Shown here: in pieces, positions 1-12,422 of the stretch
How the letters are laid out: the number at the start of each line of letters is the position of its first letter
Numbering within the stretch: the stretch's first letter is position 1
Source: Cladorrhinum sp. PSN259
Taxonomy: Eukaryota > Ascomycota > Sordariomycetes > Sordariales > Podosporaceae
Length of the DNA: 64,000 nucleotides
Reading direction: 5' to 3'
NCBI GenBank assembly: GCA_033725935.1
Contig: MU867080.1
Span: 186,001-250,000 of the forward strand
The notes under the pieces: model-generated
What the model was told of the DNA's origin: nothing
Database searches by the model: none
Seen by the model: the letters and a program-made list of their open reading frames with translations, nothing else
Program-made: the position numbers and the translations under genes

Positions 1-472
1 CGCGCTTCCCCATTGACAACGACGATCGGTGATTGGATCTTCAAACTGCTTGTGGCTCTATCGAGTCTCGATTTAGGCACAGCCCTGCAGGATGTGGGAA
101 CCCTGGGGGCGGCTGGCGGGGACTCTGAAAGTTGTTGCGCGCAACTTTCAAAAGCTCCTGCAGGCCGCGTCGGAAGCTCCTTCGTCTTCGTCCTTTATTT
201 TTTGCGACAAGGCTGCATCTCTACAGTCCAGCTGGCATTGAAGTCGTTTCCTCTGTAACTAGTGTTATTCCACCTTCCTTCCCACTCATCAGACGTGAAG
301 ATCAACAGTTGACGCGGGGCAGTCGCCAAGCTATACATGTGAGTGCGGGGCGTCGATCAGGTCGTCGTTACATTAGCATCTTCGGGGCCCTTTTCTGACC
401 GGAGATTGATGAAGCAGACGTTTTGACAGGAGCGCCATATTCTCTTGTTTGAAGATATCTTTAATTGAAAAC
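1..472. other. Upstream region of the AIM24-family gene
   Basis: No gene is supported here. The stretch is the likely promoter and 5' leader of the gene starting at 473. It holds a 12-bp perfect palindrome (GTTGCGCGCAAC, 134-145) nested in a short hairpin with 8-bp arms (127-134 and 142-149). Short reading frames here show no recognisable protein character. Confidence 0.5.
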
Positions 473-1859
473 ATGTCTGGCTACTATCCTCGTGAGTAGG
501 ACACTGCGACTCGTCAGTGCTAGACAGCTGACCTCTTCTTAGCCCCTCCTGGAGCATCCGGCGCTGGCGCAGGTGCTGGAGGTATGTTCAAGATCATCAT
601 TCCATAAAAATGGCAAAGTTATTGACCCCTTCAAGGACAAAAGAGCTACCCACCTCCTCCACAGTCCGCTCCCCCGACCCAGACCAAGTTCTCGTATCCT
701 GCGCCTCCGAGCAGCTCACATGGGCGAAACTATCCTCCTCCCCAAGCTGCTGCTACTCCGCCTCCGGCCTCCACGACTCCCCAACAATACCCCCTTCCTC
801 CCCAGCAGCAACAACAGTTCGCCCCTCCTCCTCAACAGCCCCAATTCGCCCCTCCGCCCCAGCAGGCTTCTTCTCCGCCAGCAGCACAACATGCAGCTCT
901 CCCCTCACACTTGCGCAGCGAATCTCAGGCATCATCTGCTCAGCAGCAACAACCCCAGTTCGCTCCCCCCCCTACCTATGCAACCGAGGAAGACGACGGT
1001 AGTTATCCTTCTGAGAAGCAGCAGCAGCCAGTAAACATTGATTCCAATTCAGCCGCAGCAGCGATCCTCATGTCTGGCGCTCCAGTGGCGGGTCAATTTG
1101 TTGGTGCAACTAGTACTGTAGTGGATGATGTGGGCACATTTAATGGCGGCAGTTACAGAATCAGCCACCGCGACTGCAATACCGTCCTTACGGTCCAACT
1201 TGCTATCGGTTGCCCCTTGGATTCTCGACCGGGAGCAATGATTGCCATGTCCCCTTCCATTCAGCTCAAGGGTTCTTACAAATTCTCCATGAAGAAGCTT
1301 GTGGCAGGAGGCGAAATGTCCACGTCAACATTCACTGGTCCCGGAGAGCTGTTGCTAGCTCCTCCCATGCTGGGAGACATCACGAGTTTGAGACTCTCCG
1401 GCAAGGAGTCGTGGAGTGTCAGTCATGATGGGTACCTTGCTTCGACTCAGAACGTCGTCAAGGATTACAAGAGACAGGGGCTGGGCAAAGCAATGTTTAG
1501 CGGGGAGGGGCTGTGGGTGTACAAGATTAGCGGGACGGGATTGTTGTGGCTGACTAGTTTCGGGGCCATCATCCGCAAGGACCTGCAGGAAGGGGAGAAA
1601 TATATTGTCGATAACGGACACTTGGTGGCATGGAATGTCAAGTACATCATGGAGAGGGTAACGTCGGGAGGACTCATCAGCGGATTTGCAAGTGGTGAAG
1701 GCCTGGTATGCAAGTTTACGGGGCCGGGGACTGTGTTCATTCAGACCAGAAACGCGGTAAGTTTCTCTCCAGAGAGAAGGAGCCAAGGAGGATGACTGCT
1801 GACAACCTTTGAAGAAAGCATTTAGTGGGTACATGACTGGACAGCAGACGGCCATGTAG
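473..1859 (+). CDS. AIM24-family protein (DUF124, TRAP-like fold)
   Basis: Four exons (473-491, 543-581, 636-1756, 1815-1859) join in frame to give 407 residues ending in TAG. The first roughly 180 residues are low-complexity, rich in Pro, Gln, Ala and Ser. The AIM24 domain runs from about residue 185 (FNGGSYRIS) to 400, with the family's beta-rich Gly motifs, including [15 protein letters not shown] and [13 protein letters not shown]. The last intron is placed at GCG|GTAAGT...TTGAAG|AAAGCA because only this acceptor restores the conserved tail TRNAKAFSGYM. Yeast Aim24 is a mitochondrial protein needed for MICOS/cristae integrity, but many fungal DUF124 proteins with Pro-rich N-termini are not clearly mitochondrial. 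No presequence is visible here, so the location is uncertain. The domain call is firm and the role is inferred. Confidence 0.88.
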
Positions 1860-3335
1860 GGAAGTGGCCCGAGGACGCCGAATTTTATTTTTCAGCAGCA
1901 TCATGAGCTATGATGCAGTGAGGAAGTGTTCATTTTCTTGGTTAGATATTCACCTTGTGGCCCTCTTGGCTGGAAAGTGGCACAGTCCAGTGTTTGTGTG
2001 GTTTTCTTTCTTGGATGCAGAAGTTTGTGTCTGTGTTGTACTTGTTTGATTTCAAGACAACCCTTACTATGGTTTATAGTGGTATCGATGGGGAATATGA
2101 CTAATGATTATTTGCGTGAAGGTCTTTTATTTTAATCTCTAGTTGTTGATGTTTGTGCTGCTTTCTAGGGATAATATATCACTACTCATAACCCGGCATA
2201 CGTATGCTCACCATCGATTCTTGTCCCTTTGTAAGATACCGCGGATCTGAAAGCCTTTGAGCTGTGAATATATACCTTCCATTCGTTTAGTAGCTACATC
2301 AGGCTGCTCTCGGGATTACGAAAACCCAATATTATAACCACCGTCCTTTTCAGTGTCCCTACATACTCTTTTGCACAACCTATGGACATAAACCTTTCAC
2401 AGGGCAACTGCAAATAGATACTTAGGTTCCCGACAATCTGGCTCCGAACTACGGGCTCGAGCTGCTTGTGCCTCTTTTCAACCTGGAAGTTCAAGTTCCT
2501 TTAATGATCAGGTACGATGTGCTCCTGCCTTTTCATGTCGGGTGGCATCGGTCAGTGGGAAGCCGCTCCTGCTGCATCAAAAGTGACAAGCAAATGTGTG
2601 CCAGTGGGGTGATGACGGATGTCTTGGATCTTCAGTTACCATCTCTCATTTCTCTTCTTCCATCAACCCTCCTCTCCTCCAAGCGGACATTGGAATCTCA
2701 GCCATCGCCGGGCTCTTTTTGGGTACATACCGACATATCGTCTTACGGCATCCTTCAACTTTTCTTGTTCTTGTTTCCTTGGGTTCAACTCTTTGCTACG
2801 AGTGAACAGTAGAGCGTTTTTTGGGAGCGAACAAATCTGTCAGTCAATCTTCTTTTTCTTCGTTGATCACTTCGTCACCTCACCACCTCTTCCCCTTTCT
2901 CGTATTTCAGATTCATCACGGTGTACCCAAGAATCGCTTGGATCGAGGAGATCTGTGAATAGCACGTCCTCCCCTATCCGAGGAGACCGACAACTCGAAG
3001 TCCCGCTTTTGCTATTGGAGGAGTCTAAGTTCAGATCTATCACTTGATGCCATTCGGTTTTCCAGAAGTGGACGACACCTGCCTTTTGTGAATTGTACAT
3101 TTCCTCTCTCGGGTTGCCTCAGGCTTCAAGACTTCTCTCAAACTCCCTTCGGTATGTGCTGACACAGCCTTTTGTTATTGTTCACTCTTGCTTTTGGTAC
3201 CTTCAAATGTTTGACAGCTTGAGCGCCAAAGGGTCAACAACCTCCAGACGTTTACTAACCTCCTGCTTCCTCACATCCAGAAGTATAAAATCCTCCTACA
3301 ATCCCTCCGAAATCGCCTTTCGACAGCCCAACAAG
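1860..3335. other. Intergenic region and probable 5' leader of the next gene
   Basis: No protein gene is supported. The distal part (about 2.9-3.3 kb) is CT-rich and probably transcribed as the leader of the gene starting at 3336. Several overlapping short frames at 2.5-3.1 kb have no recognisable domain. Confidence 0.45.
3152..3217 (+). other. Putative 5' UTR intron of the gene at 3336
   Basis: A consensus donor (CTTCG|GTATGT) and an acceptor (TTTGACAG|CTT) lie 66 nt apart in the leader. Removing this segment would delete an in-frame upstream ATG at 3207, which supports the start at 3336. No transcript evidence is available. Confidence 0.35.
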
Positions 3336-5621
3336 ATGTCGGCAAGCACTGCCCTTGCTGCCAGGCATGCTGCAATCAGGAGCTCTATCCGCGCGAAGCC
3401 TCAAGTTACACTTAAGATCAAGACAAGCTCCCTGGATCTGGGTCCATCTGAGGAGAAAGCTCAGGCAATGGCCGCTCCGGACTGGAGAAAGGGTGGAATC
3501 AAGAGACGTTCGGAAGAGAATGATCGACGGAGCAGCTCCTTGGCAAGCAGCGCGTTTGAACACCCTCCATCCGAGATGGAGTTGGAGGAATTGTCACCAG
3601 TTGTCACCTATCACTGTCCAATTAAAACCAACGCAGAGTGGGAGGAGATTACATCCGCACCTGCTTGGAAGCTGCCACCTTCCGTGTCGTCTTCTGCATC
3701 TGGATCCGGAGCCGCAGTCAGCTCGTCCTCTCGAAGCTTTGGTTTGGGGGGTTTCGGGCCGAAACTGGAAGACGTGACAGTGGTTCAGCTCAAGGATATA
3801 GAGCCACTCGTAGTGCGGTTTAATGGAGAGAACGTCCGGCTACGCAACCAACTTTGCTTGGACATCACCCCTATTGTGTCCCAAGGCGACTGGGAGCTGG
3901 TCGACTTTGGGGAACTAGATCAGAATTCGAGGCGCCCAGTACTTGGTGCCTTAAGAAAGATCACTGAGCGAACACGAGTTCGACGTCTGACATCAGAGGA
4001 GTCTTACAACACGCTGGAAGATCTCCGCCAGATCTTCACTCACGACAGGGCAGTCCTAGTTCGTCATTGCATAGAGGAAGAAGCGCCATCTGAGAAGTCA
4101 TCAGAAGACCGAAGGAGCGGCGATTCTGGCATCTCTGGTATCTCAAATCATGAGATGAAAGAGCAAGGTAAATCCTTTCCTAAGTCCGAAGAATCGGCCG
4201 ATCAGGAACGCTTCCAAAAGATGTTGAGTCGCCTTCGCCTACAGGCCCCCGGGGCTCAAAGTCGGACTCGGACCCAACCGTCTGCTTCCAAGACACAGGC
4301 CGTTTACACTGCAATTATTGCTACAAAGCCCAAGGAGTCGTCTAATATAAAGGATCCGTGGCAGAAGAATAATACCAAGACTTTCTTTGGACGTGACCCC
4401 AGGCTGCTATTTACAACAGACACCAAGCGTTTGGGTGACTCGGGATACGGGAGCTTCCATTTCGGACGTGATTCTGACAAGTTTAGAAGTTCAGATTCTG
4501 TTGACCATCCTCAGCAGGCAACGAGGAGTGGAAAGGAGCCGTCCCGCTCGAGTGCGTCCGCCACATCCAAGAAGCTGAACCCTGCCGCGGCCGAGTTCAA
4601 GTCGGCGGCGAAAGGGGATCCAGTGCTGGTGATCTCACCCAAGAAAATCACACGGGCTCCTCTAACGAACATCTTCCCACATGTAATGGGAGATGTGGCA
4701 GCATCATCACAACCAATGATCCCGTCCAGAGTCAATGGCTTCCCACCCCCACCGATGTGGTCGCCTGAGCGCAAACCAGCAGCGCCACCTGTTCCCATGG
4801 TTCCGATCCCTCTGATGGTGCCGTCAAGTAACACGATGTATTCTTCACTTGGACAGACAATGCCGTTTATACCGCCACCGAATAATAGCTTCGGAACACT
4901 ACTTACTACTCCACCAGGCGTTGCACCTATTCTCAACCCGTATATAAATCAACAGAGTCCTTTCAACACTTTCCCATCCTTACAACCGCCCCCGGCTCCT
5001 AGACCGGCATTTGCTCAGCTCGCTTCACGCCAACCTCCAGCCGATGTAACCCCTCCTGTTGTTACCGCTCCGGCGCCCATTGCACCCGTTCCCCCAGTTG
5101 AAGCTCCCACCCTCTACGGACCGGCTTAGGTTCCCGATCCAAAGCCCATTTTTGGCGCCGAAGGCAAGATTAACCGGCCATACTTTCCCGTCACACAGAA
5201 GCCACGAGATCATGATCCAGTAAAGCAGCAAATGTACGAGTCCTATTTGGAGTGGCGTAAAGCCAACGAGCCTGGCTATCACATGAAGTGCAAGATGCGC
5301 CAAGCTCATCGTGTCGTGCGTCATTACCAAGGCTCGACGTTGTCAACGGCCACCGGCACTGGAGATAAGGGTATAACTGGGGATGCGAACGTTGATTGGA
5401 AGACGATCTCAGAAAAAGCCAAAGCTGCTGTTAATGCTGCTGCCGCAGCTGCTGTAAAGGAGAAGAAGACGAGGGAGCAGTTGGTCAGGGAGGAGCTCAA
5501 GGCCAAGGTAAAGCTGGCTTCAGCAGCTATCGAAAAGAAGCAGCAACAAAACACCGAGACGCAACAAACCGAGACCATTAAGAAGGAAGAGGCGGGGACC
5601 GTGGTATCCGCGGCAGCATAA
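3336..5621 (+). CDS. Uncharacterised protein interrupted by in-frame TAG
   Basis: I do not recognise a named domain. The frame opens at ATG 3336 (MSASTALAARHAA) and runs 597 codons to TAG at 5127-5129. It then continues in the same frame for 163 more codons to TAA at 5619-5621. The N-terminal part has a structured block (residues about 130-250, with DVTVVQLKDIEPLVVRFNGE), then a long disordered Ser/Arg/Pro-rich region. The part after TAG begins VPDPKPIFGAEGKINRPYF, has an aromatic/charged conserved-looking block (MYESYLEWRKANEPGYH) and ends in an Ala/Lys/Gln-rich helix. Codon use is coding-like on both sides. Options are a nonsense change of CAG, stop readthrough, or an 84-nt in-frame intron (5046 GTAACC to 5129 TAG) whose acceptor is the TAG itself; a CTAAC branch site is lacking. 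The upstream ATG at 3207 was rejected because it falls in a likely leader intron. Confidence 0.7.
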
Positions 5622-6435
5622 TTTTTTGAGGATTTGATCCCGCTCACTTTCACTCGCTTATCCATTCGACAAGCACCAACCAACTCTGGATTATTTCTCT
5701 CCACCTCAGCTACGAGTATTTATAAAGGCCGGGTTGATAACGCTAAGATCATGCGCGCTGGTTCGTAAGATATCATTGGCGTTCATCTGTTATTCATGCT
5801 GAGTTTTCTAAGCAAAAGGAGGCGTTTGCTGGTTTTATGGTATAGAATCGTTTAATGGAAAGGCGAAAAGAAGAGCACTGCATAGTTTTACACCCATTTT
5901 GTTATTTTGCTTTTCTTTTTTCTTTTCTTTGTTTTCTTTCCAGTCTGGTTCTCTTGTTATTAGCATCTAAAATACGGGGCTTTGATGGATATGGATTTAT
6001 CAGGCGCTGGGAGTAATTTTAGATGTTCTAACTGCAGCAGAGAGGGAGACGCTTAGATATCATAGCAATCGAATTCCACAGGCATTGTTTACCCTCCTCT
6101 GGTTTCAGTTTGTGGTGAGCTGTTGGTGTGGCCGCTAACCACATCTTGCACCAACGACTCCAACAAACTCGTCAATGACACCCTTCCACCCATGCCTGTA
6201 CAAACAATCAGTCCTCTTCATCCTTCCGCCTCGTAAACTATGGAGAAGTCTCAGTGTCGCGGAGAATGATCATCCCGGCATCATGTCCCTTGTTCAGGGG
6301 AATGTTCAGATTCGACACCGAGGACATCACATCTTCAAGCCTCGCCAGACAAATTTTAGCCTCGGTTCCTTGCGCAATATGACGAGAAACGCGATGATCA
6401 GTGCTCTCATATATTTAGCCCTTGTTAATCTTCAT

Positions 6436-6473
<38 letters not shown>

Positions 6474-7097
6474 ATCCTTTGCTTTGTACTGTTGGTACCG
6501 CCAAGACTTGCCACTCCTAGGCATCACCGTTGTTATTGTTGTTTGAATCCAGAATTATCACAGCCTTTTTTCCACTTGGTCATTCCCGGTATCACTTGGG
6601 CTGAAGTTCCTCGGAGGATGATGGAATTCTGTTGTTTTACACAAGCTCAATGGGATTTGTAGGATTCGGGTTGCCTGCGGATCTCAGATCTTGGAACCGG
6701 AAAGTTATATAAAGAGGAGGTAAAGTCAGGTTGGTCTGATCACTCAATGGAATCTTCAGGTAGGTGACGATGACAACAAAGAATGGAAGGGGAAGGGGGA
6801 CGGATGAAAATGGGAGACGTTGATGCTTGCCGACAAGCGCTGAGATGATGGCGCTTATAGCGGGTATCCCGCTCGATTGGGTCATGGCGGTCCACTATGA
6901 ACCGTTCCGTCGGCTCACCTTCACCCGCAGTCACTGGATCTCAGCCCAACACCACCGATAACTTAAGAGATTCTCGAAGCGACGTCACCGGTTGAAGCTA
7001 AGAGGACAATATATCGATCAGACTTACGGTCATCATTACATCAATTGACATCGAAAGGAGAAACCAGTTGATGACTCCTTGACGAGGCTCATTCACA
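5622..7097. other. Intergenic region with (TCA)n microsatellite
   Basis: No gene is supported over about 1.5 kb. The only distinct element is the trinucleotide repeat at 6437-6470. T-rich tracts at 5900-5940 fit a 3' UTR of the preceding gene. Confidence 0.5.
6437..6470. repeat. (TCA)n microsatellite
   Basis: About 11 uninterrupted copies of TCA. In one forward frame they read as a run of Ile, which explains a spurious open frame there. Confidence 0.95.
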
Positions 7098-9210
7098 ATG
7101 CCCCTAACAAACGAAGAATACGCCGAGCTCGTTGAAGGGATACCATCGCCCTCGGACCCCGTCATACAAAAGTATCTCTCCAGCAAAGAAGCACTCATAG
7201 CGGAGGAGAAGAAGCATCGCTCTGGTAAGGTATTTCCCTTTCCATTTCCCCTTCCGGCTTCAGCTTTTCTTTTCCCTCCTCACCTCTCTTTCTTTTCATC
7301 TCCTCCCTGATTTACCCCTACCCCCCATTTTACCTCTCTCTGACACACTTTCTCACATCACAAAACTTACTTCAATTCCAGACCATTCCTTCCGCCAGGC
7401 CCTCTCGCCCCTAGCCAAAAGAGCCTGCGCCATATTCTCTACCATCTTGCAGTCCGAGAGAAAAGCAGCCGCCACCGAGCCTGAGTATGTAGCACCTGAA
7501 GCACAAGACACAAAATCCTATCAAATCCTCCAACTCCTACCCAAGGGTGCGATCCTAAACGTGCATTTGCATGATCTTGTGGATGTTACTCACTTAGCCG
7601 AGCTGGTCTCTTTTACAGAGGGGTTGTGCATCTCTTCGAGTGAGGGTCATCTCGGTACTGACGAAGCGAGGAGGGATGCGACTGTACGAATTCGGTCCAA
7701 GGCAACAGCAGGAGGAGGGGGTCGGGGTGAAGGGATCGAGGGTGAAGGAGATACGGAGGGCGAGGAAGGATCAATATGGGATGAGTCCTACACGCCAGGC
7801 AGATTTATTGATTTGCCCGAGGCCGCTGTTTCTTTTCCGAGATATGGGAGGGGTGGATTCATACCATGGCTTAGAGGCCGGTTCTTGAGACCTGATGCAA
7901 CGGATGGGGAAAGCGAAAGTGGCGGACCCGAGAGACAAGAGGATTCGAACTCGGCCGAGTCACTGCTACATGATGTGCTTTACTACGAACCGATATTTCG
8001 GGCTGCGTTGCAACGGGTATTGGAATTATTGGGCTTGGATGGGGTTTCGTGGGCTGAGTTGAGGTGAGTTCATCCTTGCATTCCTTCTTGAGATGAGGTG
8101 TGGCTGGCCGGTATGGTCGGGCCTGCCTGAGGACGTACCCCCTTTTTGGTGGCGATACTTCCACACGACCCTGAGGCCTCTAAACGAGCTATCGTGTTAA
8201 TCCTAACCAAAATAATGATGACAGACTCACATTTCCCTTGGGATTTTATCGCGAAAATTCGGAAACACCGGAAGAAGACTGTCATTACTTGTTTTCTGTC
8301 ATCGACGAGGAGGTGACCAAGTTCAAGGCCGGGCTCGAACCGGACCAAATGTTCTGGGGTGTTAGGGTCGTTTGGTCGACATCCTTGCCTTCACTCGGCA
8401 ATGATTCATCAAGTGATACGGTCGCAACAAAACGGAGGGTACTGGTTCAGGATATGGACGCCTGCATCTCTACGAAACTTGCCTGGCCCGATTTGGTAGG
8501 CGGGTATGATCCCAGCTCGTTAACAGAGAGTCATATTCCAGAACTGTTTTGGTTTAGGAAACAGTGCGCGGAGGAGGATGTGCAGATTCCGTTCCATTTC
8601 GGATCTGTCACTCTGGAGAATTTGTTTGATACACTGCTACTGGGGGCAAGAAGGGTGACGACATCGAGTGGGGAGGGGTTATCACAGCACCCTAGACTTT
8701 TGGAGGCAGTGAAGGATAAAAAGATTTTGGTTGGAGTGTCGCCACCACCGCTATGGCCGGTATCAAGAGTGAAGCTAAAGTCAGGGTTTGACGCTGCTGG
8801 GACCCTTTCAGGGCTTGTTGCTCAGGGAGTGGGTTGTGCGGTGACTGTTGGTGACGAGAGACAGTTGTCGAGAGAATTATGGAATTTGGTGAATGATACG
8901 TGTGGTAAGGAAGGAGGAATAGACTTGGCGACGTTGGGGTGGATGGCTGAGAGTAGTGTTCGGTGGGCTAGTTTCGAGGATTTGGACGCAGGAAGTTGGT
9001 AAGTTCAGCTGTGATCTGCTGAAATGGAGGTCGAAGAATGAGTGAAACAAAACTGATGAACAACACAGGACACGAGAAATCAGGGAAGCGAGCGTTGGAA
9101 ACGGAACCAAAGCAGAGAGGCTTAGAAAGTTGGCTGTGGAGTGGGAGAGGTTTTGTTTGTGTGTTGTTGATGAGTTTGGGGAGGAGGATGCCAACGATGG
9201 GTTGCCATGA
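7098..9210 (+). CDS. CECR1/ADGF-type adenosine deaminase-like protein, probable pseudoenzyme
   Basis: Four exons (7098-7224, 7382-8063, 8225-8998, 9069-9210) give 574 residues. The N-terminus (EGIPSPSDPVIQKYLSSKEA ... EEKKHRSDHSFRQALSPLAK) is the signature of fungal CECR1-family proteins. The TIM-barrel landmarks are present but altered. The metal-binding LHxH of PKGxxLHxH reads PKGAILNVH (Asn102 replaces the first His). The catalytic HAGE reads HFGS (394-397, no Glu). The usual Asp-Asp metal site near the C-terminus reads TVGDE (477-481). LVGGYD (360-365) and LLLGARR are kept. In the family these residues bind Zn2+ and protonate adenosine, so deaminase activity is unlikely. An acidic Gly-rich insert lies near residues 145-170. 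No signal peptide is seen. The family assignment is firm; loss of activity is inferred. Confidence 0.85.
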
Positions 9211-11347
9211 TGTTCAGCTGGGCCCAGGTATGTCAACAAGTGCGCTCTCGGTCCAGAGTTTCAATGTTCGGATCGTACATTGGCGAAGTTTAGGTAGCAA
9301 GTTGGGGGCCAGTTCGCGGCCAACTCACATAACCGCGTTCGCTTTGGCACGTTTCAGAAGCCTACAGTAGATACATGTTTGTGTTGCATTGAACTTCTCA
9401 GTTATTATTGGAACTTTACTCAGAAACACACTATGATGATAGTTTAGGAGAAATGAGGTTGGCGAAGAAAGGCTGAGGCGGTGTTTTCTTAGGTAGCTAT
9501 AACTGAATTCAAGTTGGTTGAGAGGAAAAGCAACAGGAAGATTAAGGCTCAGACGGAAGGGATGGGATGAGCCTTGATGTTCCTTCAGGTAGAGGCACTT
9601 GTTATTAGCTATCATGTTAATGGTGGCTTGTGGTCCGGTCTCGGTTTAAGCCGTCTGTCTTAACTAGATGATTCCATTTCATGTAGGGAGGTGATTTCGC
9701 GAGAATGTGAAGACAAACAATGCCTTAAAAGGGGGTCTTTGTTACAATACATGAAAAGTGTATTCACGTACGCAGCCGGTGCAATCCATATTCGTAACGG
9801 AGCTCCCGTCAGTCTACCCGCCCGCTGGCTGCCCGCTGGCACATACAACTACACAACCCCCTGTCACTGTGATCCCTGTTTCCGCATTTTAACAAGCCGC
9901 AACATGTGGAAGCCGTCCAGCCCTATGGCAGGCCGTTGTAACTGCACCCCTCCCACCCTGCAAAGTACAGTACATTTACACCCCGACCAATAAGGTACAC
10001 TTCTCTATGCGGCAACAACGGTCACACAAGTTCATTTTGTTTCTAGTCATTTGCGTATGTTATGTTGCTTGAAGCTTTACCTCGCATCTGTCTTTTCTCA
10101 ACATGTTCCGGTTTTTCTTGTTTCGTTTTGGACGTTGGTCATCTTCTCAAGTTCCTGTTCTTACCGTCTTGCACCTGAGAGGGCTGTGCAGTTCACATGA
10201 TATCCAAGCTTTTCGCCTGGTAAGTAGGTCGCTGATCCAAAGGCCAGATTCCTTCCTTTTTTTCCCCTTCCCCCCTATTGACTCACATACCGGAAAGAAA
10301 AGAACAAGAAGAATAGAACACGTTTAAGTCTTTCCGCGCGGCCTTAATTCCGGGCACGACGACCACGAGCATGACCTACAGAAGCCCTACAGAAGCCCAC
10401 GCGGCCTGCAAGGTCTCACAGGAATTGTTCGTCCAACAATGCCGCGTGTATGGCAGGCTACCCTACCCTACCCTACCCTACCCTACCCTACCCTACCCTA
10501 CCCTAGCATACCCAACCCAATCCATATCTTCATCTCGCCCGTCAAAATTGGCCATGGCCTAATTAAACCTACCAAACATCCTCAAAGTTCCCCTCAAAAA
10601 AACTAAACAAATTCGGGTCCGACATGTCCAAGAAGGTTCCATTATTCCGCGCTATTACTCATCATTCGCAAGTTTCCAAGAAAACCTGATGCCTTGTTAT
10701 ATACGGTAGCCTTGTTGGTCACTAGTGTCATTACCGCTTACATGAGAAAACATGCACGCATCTGCATCAAACTCTGCATGGTACTGAGGCTCTGCTTCTT
10801 GTTTTCTTTTTTTCTGTCTTCTCGCGACTTGCCGACGTTACTCCAACATTCCCAACTGCATGGCTTTGGGTTCTTCTTGGAAAAAAGAAAGGCGGAGTGG
10901 GGTGGTTGGGTGCGTACATAGGTATCAAGATCTCTGCATAATCCATCCCCCCACTGATTGGCATGCGTCAACATTTCCGCACACACGGGGCCCGTTCCCG
11001 ATCGTATCACAAGGCGACTGCTGGTATGCACGAGACCGTTTGTATAGCAAATGAGAATCGTTCTATATTGTCTAAAAAAAAAAAAAAAAAAAGGCGGCTA
11101 CTATTGGCTACCAAGATGGAAAACTGCAACTCCAAGGCGCAAGCCTCGTGCATGGGATGAAAAGAAGGCGAGAGAGTAAGTAAAGAGGAAGAAGAAAACA
11201 AAGAACACAAAATGAGAAAGAAATATGTGACTCGGTCACTTGTAGTACATGGTACGGGTACACGACACCAGCGCGCCCAAATTCACATCTCCAGCTCTAC
11301 GTCTCGAACGGTGACGACTGAAGACAAGGAATCAATGATAACTGGAA
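9211..11347. other. Intergenic region, 2.1 kb
   Basis: No gene is supported. It contains a CCCTA pentamer array (10458-10505) and a 19-nt poly-A run (11074-11092). Short frames on both strands have no domain character. It is the 3' flank shared by two convergent genes. Confidence 0.5.
10458..10505. repeat. (CCCTA)n pentanucleotide tandem array
   Basis: About 9.6 tandem copies of CCCTA. It resembles, but is not, the usual fungal telomere unit CCCTAA (the sixth base is missing throughout). Confidence 0.95.
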
Positions 11348-12422
11348 TTAGATGGCAGGACCCCAGTAGTACTCGAGCCATGCCCGGAACCTCATTGGGT
11401 GAACTGCAGTTCCTTCGGTTTGGTTGACAAAGTCGTGAAGGTTCGGTGAGCGAATGTGATATCGGCCATTAGCTGTTTGGAGTAGTCTCTGAAGGTAGTA
11501 GTATCGATCCCAATCTCCGTTTCCCTGCGCCTGCTCGGCTTGCATCTCGACCTCTTGGTAGTGACGAGCAACAAGATTGAATGTGACTGTGGTCAAATTA
11601 GCTTCAGGTGAAATGACAATGTAAAATGAGCTTGCGTCAACTCACCCCCTCGAACGTCAGAGCATGTACGGACGATGGATTCTACCGTCATGCTTTCTCC
11701 CCTCATTCTGAACTCCCGAGGCCAATGCGCGAGGCCTAATTCAATAGCCGATGTAACGAAACGGGCTACATCGTACACTGAGGTCAAGGATACTTGGGCC
11801 GGCCGGCCGGCCGCGTTGCTGGCCACAATCTCGGCCTGGCGATCGGCGATATCGACAATGTAATCGGTGGGACCTTGGATTCCACATCCGGCGCCGATAT
11901 CGTACACCTGCAGTCCGCCGGGAGCAAAACGTTCCATAAAGATACCGCAAGAAAATACAGTGTAAGCTAGCGTGTACGACCGTGACTGGGGCTGCTGCTC
12001 CAGAACTCCGAGGGCCGATTGTCCGCCACGATCGAGAGGGTCATCGGCTGGCCGGCGGGATAAATCTCCTTCGAACTCGGACGGGACGAATCGTTGGACC
12101 CGGGCTCTTCGAGCGGCATCGATGAGGTTGAGTTGTTCGACACCAGCGATTGTTGATATGACCAAGTCGACACCCTGGAGAGTGTATCGAAGGTTTTCGA
12201 CATCATCGTAATCAACCGCAGCAAGCTGACAGCCGGGGCATAGGTCCTCAAAATCGGCACGCATCTGTCAGAGCGTGTAAGTTAGATGCCGTGGAGAGGG
12301 AAAAATATTAGGACTAAACCAACACTGCGGGACAGAACAAGGACGGGATGTGCTGTCTGGTTAATTATCTGCTGAGCAAGGATGCGAGCAAATCCGCCGG
12401 CGCCGGCAATGGCGATCCTCAT
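11348..12422 (-). CDS. NmrA-like / isoflavone reductase-like NAD(P)-binding protein
   Basis: Three exons on the minus strand (12422-12324, 12264-11646, 11586-11348) give 318 residues. The N-terminus MRIAIAGAGGFARILA carries the Rossmann dinucleotide loop GAGGFAR (residues 7-13). It is followed by VLSRS and the family's DLVISTIAG and RFVPSEFEGD motifs. This is the atypical short-chain dehydrogenase group that includes NmrA-like regulators and phenylcoumaran benzylic ether/isoflavone reductases. The usual length is about 300-330 residues, so the gene looks complete. The first intron uses donor GTTGGT at phase 0; the second uses GTGAGT. Whether it is an enzyme or a redox sensor cannot be told from sequence. 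It stands alone, with no pathway neighbours. Confidence 0.85.

Noticed and set aside
3336..5621. Reassignment of TAG to an amino acid in this organism
   Set aside because: Other genes, such as the AIM24-family gene and the BAR-SH3 gene, end properly at TAG.
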